Assembly (NCBI RefSeq): GCF_024296865.1
Contig: NZ_CP101134.1
Coordinates: 2,418,001 to 2,482,000 of the forward strand
Reading direction: 5' to 3'
DNA length: 64,000 bases
From: Sphingobacterium sp. LZ7M1
Lineage (GTDB): Bacteria > Bacteroidota > Bacteroidia > Sphingobacteriales > Sphingobacteriaceae
Below are positions 44,220 through 53,160 of this stretch, in pieces. Both the position numbers and the translations under genes were made by a program. Below the pieces are notes generated by a model, which was given only the letters and a program-made list of their open reading frames with translations, searched no databases and was not told where the DNA came from. Positions within the stretch are counted from its first letter, which is position 1; each line of letters opens with the position of its first letter.

Positions 44220-44751
44220 GATATTGTTTCTGCTTAATTAATAGCATATGAAATTCAAATTCAGTTTTTATTTTATCGTCAATACTTGATAGAAAATCTG
44301 CAACATATGTTTGTTGAATATAATTTGGCAATTGTATTTCCATAGGTTCAATTTCGGAGATGTAATGTCTTTTGTGTTCATTTGAGGATAGATTTAAAAA
44401 TGACAAATACTCAAATACAAACTTTAGGTTCACATTTGGTTTAGCTGTCAAAATTTTAATTGCTGATGATTTTACTTTGAATAGAAAATCCACAAACTTT
44501 ATATCCATTGTAAAATCATCGAAAATGATAGATTGTCCTTTGTCATAAATACCAAATTCTTCATCGGTATATCCTAATACAAAAGATTTATTTGCAGTTA
44601 GAACTGGAATTAACGAAATATCAGATGAATAATCTGTATTTGTTACCAAATATTTAGTTGGCTGTTCATAGTTTAAAGTATCCTTAACTTGAACCAAATC
44701 ATTTTTTTGATTAAGAATTTGTTCATATAGCTGATAGCGAATCGTATTCAC
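44197..44751 (-). CDS. Silent HsdS half-cassette 1, inverted
   Basis: This 184-residue reading frame is a single S-type target recognition domain (YEQPTKYLVTNTDYSSD, PVLTANKSFVLGYTDE, KFVDFLFKVKSSAIKIL) plus one spacer helix ending QYLLANLFI. It lacks a second domain, so it is not a complete S subunit. Its C-terminus is nearly the same as that of the expressed HsdS. It faces the active gene tail to tail, as expected for a cassette that can be exchanged by inversion. It starts with an ATG but may be unexpressed. Confidence 0.82.
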   Translation of the reverse strand: MNTIRYQLYEQILNQKNDLVQVKDTLNYEQPTKYLVTNTDYSSDISLIPVLTANKSFVLGYTDEEFGIYDKGQSIIFDDFTMDIKFVDFLFKVKSSAIKILTAKPNVNLKFVFEYLSFLNLSSNEHKRHYISEIEPMEIQLPNYIQQTYVADFLSSIDDKIKTEFEFHMLLIKQKQYLLANLFI

Positions 44752-44773
44752 ATAGGAAATTAAATCCTTAATT

Positions 44774-44841
44774 ATGCCGTTATCGGCAAAAATTAAGAAA
44801 TATATAGTTGTAATTTATTGTATATTTGCCGATAACGGCAT
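44774..44841 (+). promoter_or_regulatory. 17-bp inverted repeat around the fic promoter
   Basis: ATGCCGTTATCGGCAAA (44774-44790) and TTTGCCGATAACGGCAT (44825-44841) are perfect inverted repeats 34 bases apart. A -7 box, TATATTTG (44821-44828), overlaps the right arm. It may be an operator for the N-terminal HTH of the Fic protein or a recombination site. Confidence 0.65.
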
Positions 44842-44856
44842 CTATAATCAAAAGCT

Positions 44857-45750
44857 ATGAATTATATTTCAGTAAGTGAGTTTGCAAAAAAATGGAATGT
44901 TCCAGAACGAACCGTCCGGAATTATTGTGCTACAGGAAGAATTAAAGGAGCTTTTTTAACAGGTAAAACATGGAATATTCCCGATGATGCGATATTACCT
45001 GAGAAAGCAAATAAGAAGAAATTTAGTGATAATCAATTACTCAATCATCTCAAAGAACAAAAAGAAATGAAGCTCAAAGGTGGTATTTATCACCGTACGC
45101 AAATCGATCTGACTTATAATTCAAACCGGATAGAAGGAAGCAAGTTGACTCATGATCAAACCCGATATATTTTTGAAACAAATACTATCGGAGCTTCTAA
45201 AGAAAGCGTTAATGTAGATGACATCATAGAAACAACCAACCACTTTCGATGTATTGATTTAATCATTGATAAGGCAAAATCTAAATTATCAGAATCATTT
45301 ATAAAGGAATTACATTATCTACTGAAGTCAGGAACATCTGATAGTCGAAAAGACTGGTTTAATGTTGGCGAATACAAAAAACTTCCTAACGAAGTAGGTG
45401 GCAATGAAACTTGTTCACCTAAAGAGGTGACGACAAAAATGAAAGATTTACTTTCTGGTTACCACAGTATTGAACAGAAAACTTTTGAAGATATTATAGA
45501 CTTTCACTACCAGTTTGAAATCATTCACCCTTTTCAGGACGGAAACGGGCGTGTTGGTCGGTTAATCATGTTTAAAGAATGCCTTGCTAATAATATTGTG
45601 CCCTTCATTATCGATGAAGATATTAAACTGTTCTACTATAGAGGTTTACAGGAGTGGATTAATATAAGAGAATATTTGTTAGATACTTGTCTTACAGCTC
45701 AGGATAATTACAAAGCTATTCTTCAATATTTTGAAATAGAGTTTGATTAG
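44857..45750 (+). CDS. Fic-domain AMPylator with N-terminal HTH and inhibitory helix
   Basis: This 297-residue protein carries an excisionase/MerR-like HTH (about 1-45, VSEFAKKWNVPERTVRNYC) and a Fic domain with an intact active site, HPFQDGNGRVGR at 224-235. The inhibitory motif [S/T]xxxE[G/N] is present as S89-N-R-I-E93-G94, upstream of the Fic core, so it is a class II, self-inhibited Fic. The family transfers AMP to target proteins. The HTH may bind the 17-bp inverted repeat just upstream. It lies inside the hsdS cassette region. Confidence 0.88.
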   Translation: MNYISVSEFAKKWNVPERTVRNYCATGRIKGAFLTGKTWNIPDDAILPEKANKKKFSDNQLLNHLKEQKEMKLKGGIYHRTQIDLTYNSNRIEGSKLTHDQTRYIFETNTIGASKESVNVDDIIETTNHFRCIDLIIDKAKSKLSESFIKELHYLLKSGTSDSRKDWFNVGEYKKLPNEVGGNETCSPKEVTTKMKDLLSGYHSIEQKTFEDIIDFHYQFEIIHPFQDGNGRVGRLIMFKECLANNIVPFIIDEDIKLFYYRGLQEWINIREYLLDTCLTAQDNYKAILQYFEIEFD

Positions 45751-45756
45751 ATTTGA

Positions 45757-46416
45757 GATATTATTTCCCATAGTAAAGGGCTAAGGGAAAAGCTATTTTC
45801 TCAAGAGACCAGATTCAGAGAATTTAAGGATGAATGGAAACTGAAGAGGTTAAGAGAGATAGGAGAAACTTTTAATGGTCTTTCAGGAAAAACTAAAGAC
45901 AATTTTGGAATAGGTAAACCATATATTCAGTACAAGCAAATTTTTGATTCGTCCAAAATTCAAATAGGAAATTGTGGACTTGTAGAAATTTTAGAAACTG
46001 AAAATCAGAATAATGTGCAATATGGAGATGTGTTTTTTACTATATCCTCTGAAACACCTAATGAGATTGGAATGTCTTCAGTCTTATTAGATGAAGTTAG
46101 CGAAATGTACCTAAATAGTTTTTGTTTTGGGTATAGACCTTTATCATCTCAGATTCTTAACCCACTTTTTTCAAGTTATTTATTCAGAAGCTCTACCTTT
46201 AGAAATGAAATAGTTAAGTTAGCGCAAGGAAGTACTCGGTATAATATGTCTAAAATTGAATTAATGAAATTGACTATCTTATTACCTTGCTTGGAAGAAC
46301 AAATTTTTATTGCTAAACTTCTTTATTCCATTGAATTAAAAATAGAAACCGAGAAAAAAATTTTGGAGGAATACCGTTCTCAAAAACAATATTTGTTACA
46401 GAACCTGTTTATATAA
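45757..46416 (+). pseudogene. Silent HsdS half-cassette 2, direct orientation, no start codon
   Basis: An open frame runs from just after the stop of the Fic gene to 46416. It encodes an S-type linker (GLREKLFSQETRFREFKDEW), one target recognition domain and the spacer helix ending QYLLQNLFI. It begins in the central linker region without an ATG or ribosome site, so it represents only the second half of an hsdS gene. A GTG at 46015 gives a shorter open frame but is unlikely to be used. It is a donor cassette rather than an expressed gene. Confidence 0.8.
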
Positions 46417-46434
46417 ACAGGTTCTGTAACAAAT
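46391..46434. repeat. 44-bp perfect palindrome joining two silent hsdS ends
   Basis: The 21-base arm 46391-46411 (starting ATTTGTTACAGAACC) pairs with 46414-46434 around a TA centre. It encodes the LLQNLFI ends of cassettes 2 and 3, which meet tail to tail. Confidence 0.85.
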
Positions 46435-46725
46435 GCTTTTTCTGTAATTCATATTTTTGTAATAAGATTTTTTGAATGTTTATTTTCTCATCAATTGATG
46501 ATAGTAATTGTTCTATATTACGCTGTTCATCAAATGATGGGCAAAAAAATAATGATTCTCCATAATCTTTGAAATAAATATGAGGAATACCAGACCCAAC
46601 TTTATATTTTTCAAAGGTGAAGAATTTTAGACTGTAAAAAATATACTTTAGATTCGTACCTGATTTTGCAATAAAATAATTTAAAGTTCCATATTGAAGT
46701 ATTAAGCCGGGCAGATCAGAAAAAA
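46412..46725 (-). pseudogene. Silent HsdS half-cassette 3, inverted, truncated
   Basis: Read on the minus strand, the frame encodes the end of an S-type recognition domain (LQYGTLNYFIAKSGTNLKYIF, GSGIPHIYFKDYGESLFF) and the spacer helix (FDEQRNIEQLLSSIDEKINIQK) ending HLLQNLFI. It was not obvious as an ORF because it has no start. The upstream part is missing where it abuts the recombinase frame at about 46725, which suggests a deletion or rearrangement joint. It mirrors cassette 2 across a 44-bp palindrome. Confidence 0.78.
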
Positions 46726-46728
46726 ATA

Positions 46729-47298
46729 ATGAACTATATACAAGAACATTTTACATTCAGAAACTTAGGTGTTTATATCTGTTTGAGTGAAGGTATGCGT
46801 ATTGGAGAAGTGTGTGCCTTAACCTGGGAGGATATAGACACCGATAATGGAGTTATCAGTGTTAATCGCACAATTCAGCGTATTTATGTGATCGAAGAAG
46901 GAAACCGTAGAACGGAACTCATTTTAGATACGCCAAAAACTAAAAACTCTATTCGGGAAATTCCAATCAGTAAAGATTTATTGAAGATATTGAAACCATT
47001 TAAAAAAATCGTTAATCCATCATTTTTTGTTCTGACAAACGATGTTAAACCTACAGAACCTCGAACATACCGCAGTTATTATAAAAACTTAATGAAAGAA
47101 CTCAATATGCCGGAACTAAAATTTCATGGTCTAAGGCATAGCTTCGCCACAAGATGTATCGAAAGTAATTGTGATTACAAAACTGTGAGTGTACTCTTAG
47201 GGCATTCCAACATCAGTACCACTTTAAATCTCTATGTTCATCCTAATATGGAGCAAAAGAAGAAAGCAATTGAGCAAATGTTTAAGGCATTAAGGTAG
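46729..47298 (+). CDS. Tyrosine recombinase, catalytic part only (N-terminally shortened)
   Basis: This 189-residue protein has the tyrosine recombinase catalytic residues: Arg24 in GMRIGEVC, HGLRHSFATR, LGHSNISTT and the tyrosine in LNLYVHPN. The usual N-terminal core-binding domain of 100 or more residues is missing. It starts exactly where the neighbouring silent hsdS cassette is cut. It may be a broken relic, or may still act if another start or partner exists. Recombinases of this type next to hsdS genes switch specificity by inversion. Confidence 0.8.
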   Translation: MNYIQEHFTFRNLGVYICLSEGMRIGEVCALTWEDIDTDNGVISVNRTIQRIYVIEEGNRRTELILDTPKTKNSIREIPISKDLLKILKPFKKIVNPSFFVLTNDVKPTEPRTYRSYYKNLMKELNMPELKFHGLRHSFATRCIESNCDYKTVSVLLGHSNISTTLNLYVHPNMEQKKKAIEQMFKALR

Positions 47299-47311
47299 TT
47301 GTGAGGGGATA

Positions 47312-47368
47312 ATTATGAGTTATGATAGTCATTTTTATTACATTTGTAGATATATCGTAACTCATAAT
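47312..47368 (+). promoter_or_regulatory. 11-bp inverted repeat enclosing a -7 box, upstream of hsdR
   Basis: ATTATGAGTTA (47312-47322) and TAACTCATAAT (47358-47368) enclose TACATTTG (47339-47346). The element sits between the recombinase and hsdR, the usual place for an invertible promoter. No good -33 element was found. Confidence 0.55.
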
Positions 47369-47373
47369 CTCTA

Positions 47374-50300
47374 ATGGCTTTTACCGAAGATAATATATCA
47401 CAAATTCCGGCACTCAAACTACTTATTAATTTGGGGTATAGTTACTTATCTTCCAGCGAAGCCTTACAACTTCGAGAGAATAGAGAAAGTAACGTGATCT
47501 TAACTGATATCCTCCGAGAGCGTTTGATGTATATTAATGATATTAAAATCGGAAGCAAAAAAACGAAGTTTGAACCAGCAAATATTGAAAAAGCTATCCA
47601 GAAAATTCAGGATATACCGCTTTCTGAGGGATTGGTTCAAGCTTGTAATCAAATCTATAATTTGTTGGTATTTGGACATGCTTTAGAACAATCTATTGAT
47701 GGTGACAAAAAAAGTCATACCATTCAATATATTGATTGGGAAAATCCTGCTAACAATTATTACCACGTATCGGAAGAATTTTCGGTATTACGTACAGGAC
47801 GAAAAGATACGTACCGACCTGATATTGTTTTATTTGTCAATGGTATTCCATTAGCTGTTATAGAGTGTAAAAGTCCAACAATTAAAGAACCAATAAAACA
47901 GGCAATTTCCCAGCATATCAGGAACCAACAAGAAAATGGTATTCAAAGTTTGTATGTGTATAGTCAGGTATTATTAGCAACGTCTCTGTTAGAAACTAAA
48001 TATGCCACTACAAACACGAAAGAAGAGTTTTGGGCGATCTGGAAAGAAAAGGAAACACAGTTTGTTGACAGTTTAGATAGATTAGTAAATACCGCTTTAT
48101 CAAAGGATATAGAAAGAAAACTTTTCTCAAATCCAGATATTAGAACTAAATCAGACCATATTGCATACCAAGAAAAGTATCAACAATACGTAGCACCTAC
48201 CCAACAGGATATTTTTATCCAAGGTTTGTTAAGTCCTGAGCGTTTATTAACTATTGTTAAGGACTTTATTCTGTTTGAAGCTGGTGTTGTCAAAAAAATT
48301 GCCCGCTTTCAGCAGTTCTTTTCCATCAACAAAATCATTGAACGGATAAAACCTGTTCGTAACGGTAAAAGAAAAGGAGGGGTTATCTGGCATACACAAG
48401 GTAGCGGAAAATCTTTGACAATGGCAATGCTGGCTCGTAAAATTCAAGACACAATAAATAATCCTCAGATTATTTTAGTAACAGATAGAATTGATTTAGA
48501 CGGACAGATCACAAAAACATTACAAAAAGTAGAAGTCGATGTCATCAATGCCGCATCTGGTAAACAGTTAGTGAGCTTACTGAAAGGTAATGGGGATTTT
48601 GTAATTACCACTATTATTAACAAGTTTGATGCAGCAGTCAAAAGTTTACCAGATAATCAATTAACCAGTCACAATATTTTTGTATTAATTGATGAAGCAC
48701 ACCGAACACAGCATGGTATTTTTAATGTGAATATGGAAAAAGTATTACCTAATGCTTGCTTTATCGTGTTTACAGGAACGCCGTTGATGAAAAAACAAAA
48801 GAACACTGCGAATAAATTTGGAGGTATAATAGATACTTACCCCATCTCAGAAGCAGTTGAAGATGGTGCTATTATTCCTATTTTATATGAAGGAAGATTG
48901 GCTGTACAGGATGTAAACCGAAAAGTGCTTGATAAAAGTGTGGATATGGTGATGGAAGATCTTGAAGAATATCAACGTGCCGATCTGAAAAAGAAAATGA
49001 GCCGGGCAGGGTTGATTACCAAAACGGAACAAAACATTGATCAAATTGCTTTTGATATCAGCAAACATTTTCAGTCAAACTGGGGAAAAGATAAAACTGG
49101 AATACATTCAGGTTTCAGAGGAATGGTGGTTTGTCCAGACAAATTAACTGCCGTTAAATACAAGAAAGCATTTGACCTGATCGGGAAAGTAAAAACGGAA
49201 GTGGTAATGTCGGCTCCCGATACAAGAGAAAATAATGAAGACGTACACAGCTCTGAATCACCCGAAGTCACTCAATATTATGAGTTATTAAAAACAAAAT
49301 ACGGTCAGCGGATAGATGAAGATATCATACAACAATACGAAAAAGGTGAAAATATTGAATTACTGATTGTTATTGATAAGCTTCTTACCGGGTTTGATGT
49401 ACCTCAGACGATTGTGATGTATTTATGCCGTAAGTTACGGGAACATACATTGCTTCAGGCAATTGCCAGAGTAAACAGAGTTTTTCCAGGCAAGGATTAT
49501 GGATACATTATTGATTATGCAGGTATAATGGAAGAGCTTCAGGAAGCTTTGGAGAATTATTCTGGGGATGATAATTCTTTTGATCCAAAAGATCTGGCAG
49601 GTTCTTTAACGGATATTTCTGAAGAAATAAATAAATTACCTCGTGCTCATACTGATTTGTTAAATATTTTCAAAACCATTAGCAATAAGCAAAATATCGA
49701 TGAATATATAGTCTTCTTATCTGACCAGTCTATAAGAGATGATTTCTATAATAAATTTAATGTTTTTGCCAGAATACTAAAGGTAGCATTGTCTTCTATT
49801 GACTTTCATAACCAAACACCAGAGCAAGAAATTAAGCAATATAAAGACGATCTTAAAAAATTTGCAGGTATTCGTGTAGCAGCAAATTCGATCTATCTGG
49901 ATAAAATCAGTTTTACACAATACGAAAAGCAATTGCAAAAATTGCTGGATCAGCACGTCATTACAGAAGAAATCATCCGTTTAGTGGAACCTCTGAATAT
50001 TCTAGATACGGAAGCCTTTGCTGAAGAAGTTGAAAAACTCGTAGGGCCAAGAGCTAAAGCTGAAAAGATTGCAGCTGCAACTTCAAAATATTTATCGATC
50101 AATATTGATGCTAATCCTGCGTTATTCAAAAAACTATCTGAACTAATCAGCGAAACTATTGCAGAAATGCGTGCGAATCGTCTGTCTGAAATTGAAGCAT
50201 TAAGAAGGTTGACCGACTATAAAGAACAAGCTGCAAAAGGTTTTTCTGATGATATTCCAGATGATATTAAAGAAAAAACTAGAAATATTGCTGTTTTTCA

Positions 50301-50529
50301 ACTGCTAAAGCAAGAAAGTTATTTAATCGATAAAGAAGTAGAAATTACAAAAATGTTTGATGAAATTGTTACAAAATTTGAAGTTGTAGATTGGCATAAA
50401 CGCACTGACATTATCAATAAAATCGAATTAGATTTTGGAGATTATTTAATGGATGTCTTTGATGTTTCTATGGCTAAGGCAGATGAATTAACAAAAAAAT
50501 TAATTGATATTGCCATCGCAAACAGATAA
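47374..50529 (+). CDS. hsdR: Type I restriction endonuclease subunit HsdR
   Basis: This 1051-residue motor-nuclease translocates and cleaves unmodified DNA. The PD-ExK nuclease site is Asp150 ... Glu164-Cys-Lys166 (RPDIVLF, AVIECKSP). Helicase motifs are QGSGKSLTMA near residue 335, IDEAHRTQHG and FTGTPLMKKQ. The C-terminal helical domain binds the methyltransferase. All key residues are present, so restriction should be active. Its stop overlaps the start of the YgjP-like gene. Confidence 0.95.
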   Translation: MAFTEDNISQIPALKLLINLGYSYLSSSEALQLRENRESNVILTDILRERLMYINDIKIGSKKTKFEPANIEKAIQKIQDIPLSEGLVQACNQIYNLLVFGHALEQSIDGDKKSHTIQYIDWENPANNYYHVSEEFSVLRTGRKDTYRPDIVLFVNGIPLAVIECKSPTIKEPIKQAISQHIRNQQENGIQSLYVYSQVLLATSLLETKYATTNTKEEFWAIWKEKETQFVDSLDRLVNTALSKDIERKLFSNPDIRTKSDHIAYQEKYQQYVAPTQQDIFIQGLLSPERLLTIVKDFILFEAGVVKKIARFQQFFSINKIIERIKPVRNGKRKGGVIWHTQGSGKSLTMAMLARKIQDTINNPQIILVTDRIDLDGQITKTLQKVEVDVINAASGKQLVSLLKGNGDFVITTIINKFDAAVKSLPDNQLTSHNIFVLIDEAHRTQHGIFNVNMEKVLPNACFIVFTGTPLMKKQKNTANKFGGIIDTYPISEAVEDGAIIPILYEGRLAVQDVNRKVLDKSVDMVMEDLEEYQRADLKKKMSRAGLITKTEQNIDQIAFDISKHFQSNWGKDKTGIHSGFRGMVVCPDKLTAVKYKKAFDLIGKVKTEVVMSAPDTRENNEDVHSSESPEVTQYYELLKTKYGQRIDEDIIQQYEKGENIELLIVIDKLLTGFDVPQTIVMYLCRKLREHTLLQAIARVNRVFPGKDYGYIIDYAGIMEELQEALENYSGDDNSFDPKDLAGSLTDISEEINKLPRAHTDLLNIFKTISNKQNIDEYIVFLSDQSIRDDFYNKFNVFARILKVALSSIDFHNQTPEQEIKQYKDDLKKFAGIRVAANSIYLDKISFTQYEKQLQKLLDQHVITEEIIRLVEPLNILDTEAFAEEVEKLVGPRAKAEKIAAATSKYLSINIDANPALFKKLSELISETIAEMRANRLSEIEALRRLTDYKEQAAKGFSDDIPDDIKEKTRNIAVFQLLKQESYLIDKEVEITKMFDEIVTKFEVVDWHKRTDIINKIELDFGDYLMDVFDVSMAKADELTKKLIDIAIANR

Positions 50530-51221
50530 TGAAAGAAAGCATTCAATACGGAAAACAAAAGATAGAATTTGAATTACAATACTCTAATCGCAAAACGATT
50601 GGTATTAAAATATTGCCAGACACTTCTGTCTTTGTTGTAGCTCCATTAGAAATATCGTTGGGAAAAATTAAAGAATCACTTTTAAAAAAAGCCCACTGGA
50701 TATGCAAACAACAGTCTTATTTCTTGAATTTTGATGCAACAGAAATTTCCTATGAAATAAAATCGGGGTATTCTATTTTATATTTAGGAAGGCAGTATAA
50801 ATTAGTTGTTGAAAAATCTGAGAAGGAAGAAGTCACCTACAAAGGAAATCTGTTTTTAATTACAGTAAAAAATAAGGAAAAAGCACAGATGTTTTTCGAT
50901 GAGTGGTTAAAACAAAGAGCATACAGTAAAATAAGCGAAATAGCAAAACCTATCATTAAAAAATTTTCAGAACGCTTCAAGGCTCCGAATGACATTTATT
51001 TTCAGGATATGCCCACCCGATGGGGAAGTTGTACTATTAAAAATAAACTTATCTTCAATCCTAAATTAATTCACACTCCTAAAAGGTGTATTGAGTATGT
51101 CATTATGCATGAATTGTGTCATACGGTTCATAAACACCATAATCAGGATTTTTTTGATTTACTCACTTTGATGATGCCTGATTGGGAGAAAAGAAAGGAA
51201 AAATTAAATTCATTTGCCTGA
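50529..51221 (+). CDS. YgjP-like zinc metallopeptidase (DUF45) coupled to hsdR
   Basis: This 230-residue protein has an N-terminal beta-rich part and a C-terminal metallopeptidase domain with RWGSCTIKNKLIFNPKLI and the zinc motif HELCH at 194-198. The start overlaps the hsdR stop, so the two are translated together. Such proteins are often found with type I restriction operons; their substrate is not known to me. Control of HsdR by proteolysis is a reasonable guess only. Confidence 0.85.
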   Translation: MKESIQYGKQKIEFELQYSNRKTIGIKILPDTSVFVVAPLEISLGKIKESLLKKAHWICKQQSYFLNFDATEISYEIKSGYSILYLGRQYKLVVEKSEKEEVTYKGNLFLITVKNKEKAQMFFDEWLKQRAYSKISEIAKPIIKKFSERFKAPNDIYFQDMPTRWGSCTIKNKLIFNPKLIHTPKRCIEYVIMHELCHTVHKHHNQDFFDLLTLMMPDWEKRKEKLNSFA

Positions 51222-51300
51222 TTGCAAAGATTCTACCTACTGTTGTTTATTCATAATATGAATAACAAACCTTACTTTACAGAAAGATGAAGGAGCAATA

Positions 51301-52560
51301 TTAGATTCGCCTATTCTTCTTTCTCTTCATTTGTTTAGCAAACTGTTCCTCCTCGTAATCTTCACCCTGTGCATCGGGTAGCAAGTTGAACAATCCCAAA
51401 TCGGAATTAGCTGAATGCTCCTGAGAGATAAACTCAAAAAGGTCTTTCGTTGGTTGGTGGTCTATCGTGTTGGTATTGGAAACAGGGCTATCCTGTATCT
51501 TCAATTCGGGTTTATTTCCGTTGTTCCACCAATCGTTGAATACGTTTGCCGACAAGTTTCTGTCTAATTGTGAGCCGTTCCAAACGCTACGGTTTTCGTG
51601 GTCAATAAAGGTCATACCGTAAATTCGTCCTTCACTATTACGTCTCACAACCGTATTAATACCCTCCTCAGTCAATTGCTTTTTAAATTCACTTTCGTTG
51701 TTTGTGGTGTGTATAGCCAATTCAACGGTATTCTTTAGGACAGACCTTGCAGGGTTAGTTTTCATTTTCTCTTTGGAGTGCTCAAAATGTTTTTGAAGTT
51801 GTGCAACGCCTGCATCTTTTCCGAATAGCGATGCTTTGAATGGATTGCTTACCTTTTCTCCCTTGTCGTTCAAAGCGAAATATACTAATCCGTGTACAGG
51901 TTCTCCGTTGCGTTCGCCCTTTATTTCCTCTGCCGTGATATTAAAAAACGAAAGTAAAGCGTTGTATGTTCCAAGACTTGTGTACTGATAATATTTCGGC
52001 AAATGCCGTACTACCGAAGCAATCTGACTTTTAATGTCGCCTTTCTGCTGTTCCACTTTTTTGAAAATCTTATCGGTTTGTTTCTGCTCTTGCTCGGTGG
52101 CTTTTTGCAGGTTGTATTTCGTTTCCAAATCCCGACAAATAGCCATTGAGCGTGGATGGTCGTAAGCATCAGGAATTTTCTTACCGTCAATGTCTACACA
52201 GGTTGAAACAATGTGTATATGTGTTCGGTCAATATCCGTATGCTTGAAAACAATATAAGGTTGATTACCATACCCCATACGTTCCATATACTCCTGTGCC
52301 ATTTCCGTAAACTGCTCATCGCTGACCTTATCCGCAGGATCTGGGTTCAGCGAAATATGGCGTACCGTCTTTTCCGTTTTGATGTTTGCCGATAAATACG
52401 GCTCAAAGCATTTTTTAAAATAGGCTACGGAATACTTGCCGTCAACTGTGTCAGGTATCTTGTTCAAGAGCAGAACCGCTCCGTTTTCTTTATATACTTT
52501 CTGTTGATTGTACAAAATCGCTCCATACATATTGCTTCCCTTTCCAATTTTTGCAATCAT
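51301..52560 (-). CDS. Relaxase/mobilization nuclease (MobB-like)
   Basis: This 419-residue protein resembles Bacteroidota mobilization relaxases. The HxxxxxxHxH metal motif is visible as FKHTDIDRTHIHIVS (His107, His114, His116), and GNQPYIVFKHTD precedes it. The nicking tyrosine is probably near the N-terminus. In the family it nicks oriT and pilots the strand into a recipient using a helper element's pore. The C-terminal basic tail (KQMKRKKNRRI) is intact. It follows the MobA-like gene by four bases. Confidence 0.85.
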   Translation of the reverse strand: MIAKIGKGSNMYGAILYNQQKVYKENGAVLLLNKIPDTVDGKYSVAYFKKCFEPYLSANIKTEKTVRHISLNPDPADKVSDEQFTEMAQEYMERMGYGNQPYIVFKHTDIDRTHIHIVSTCVDIDGKKIPDAYDHPRSMAICRDLETKYNLQKATEQEQKQTDKIFKKVEQQKGDIKSQIASVVRHLPKYYQYTSLGTYNALLSFFNITAEEIKGERNGEPVHGLVYFALNDKGEKVSNPFKASLFGKDAGVAQLQKHFEHSKEKMKTNPARSVLKNTVELAIHTTNNESEFKKQLTEEGINTVVRRNSEGRIYGMTFIDHENRSVWNGSQLDRNLSANVFNDWWNNGNKPELKIQDSPVSNTNTIDHQPTKDLFEFISQEHSANSDLGLFNLLPDAQGEDYEEEQFAKQMKRKKNRRI

Positions 52561-52564
52561 AACT

Positions 52565-52999
52565 TTAATCTTTTTTCAGATGTTTTTCTTCAAATTCTTG
52601 TGTCAAACGGATAACTTCTTTAGTAACTTGTACCAATTCTATCGTTTCTTTTTCCAATTTAAAAAGGTATGTTCCTGCTTTTTTCTCCGAAAAATTGCGG
52701 TACAATATCTTCACAATCTGATTGTAATTTGTTCCGATTGCTCGGAACTGGCTAAAAAATCGGGTCAACTTTTCGTGATATTCTATTGCATTCATATCAA
52801 TCTTTACGGTCTTTACGGTCTTCTGAAAGATGCAGGCAGTAATAAAATGGGCGATTACTTTCATATCTGATTGGTCAAAGAGGGCAAGAAATTTGGCATT
52901 GTCCTCTGCGTTCAGGTTGATGGAATACCGATTTACCGCAGGGTCAATCTTTGGTTTTCGTCCTGTTTTCCTAATCTGTTTTCTGTTTTTCTCTTCCAT
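52565..52999 (-). CDS. MobA-like relaxosome accessory protein
   Basis: This 144-residue basic protein begins with a Lys/Arg-rich stretch (KNRKQIRKTGRKPKIDP), then a ribbon-helix-helix-like segment and a long C-terminal helix. Its place directly before the relaxase gene, and the sequence style, match plasmid mobilization relaxosome proteins that bind oriT. The start faces the hairpin-rich region 53040-53160, the likely oriT. Confidence 0.8.
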   Translation of the reverse strand: MEEKNRKQIRKTGRKPKIDPAVNRYSINLNAEDNAKFLALFDQSDMKVIAHFITACIFQKTVKTVKIDMNAIEYHEKLTRFFSQFRAIGTNYNQIVKILYRNFSEKKAGTYLFKLEKETIELVQVTKEVIRLTQEFEEKHLKKD

Positions 53000-53039
53000 A
53001 ATAATCCATTTTAATTTTTAAACAAACGAGCAACTTCGG

Positions 53040-53160
53040 AGCCGTTTCCAGCCCCCTGCAAGGGCAAGGGCTCTTGAGGTGCGGAAATTTATTTCGAGGA
53101 CCTCAAGAGATAACTTGCTCTGAACAGGAGTTCAGAAAAATCCGTTTTGCAAACGGATTG
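53040..53160. other. Candidate oriT region with three hairpins
   Basis: Three inverted repeats lie within 90 bases: CTCTTGAGGT/ACCTCAAGAG (53071-53109), CTGAAC/GTTCAG (53120-53135) and ATCCGTTT/AAACGGAT (53140-53158). They sit directly upstream of the mobA-relaxase pair, the usual location of oriT. The nick site was not identified. Confidence 0.5.
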
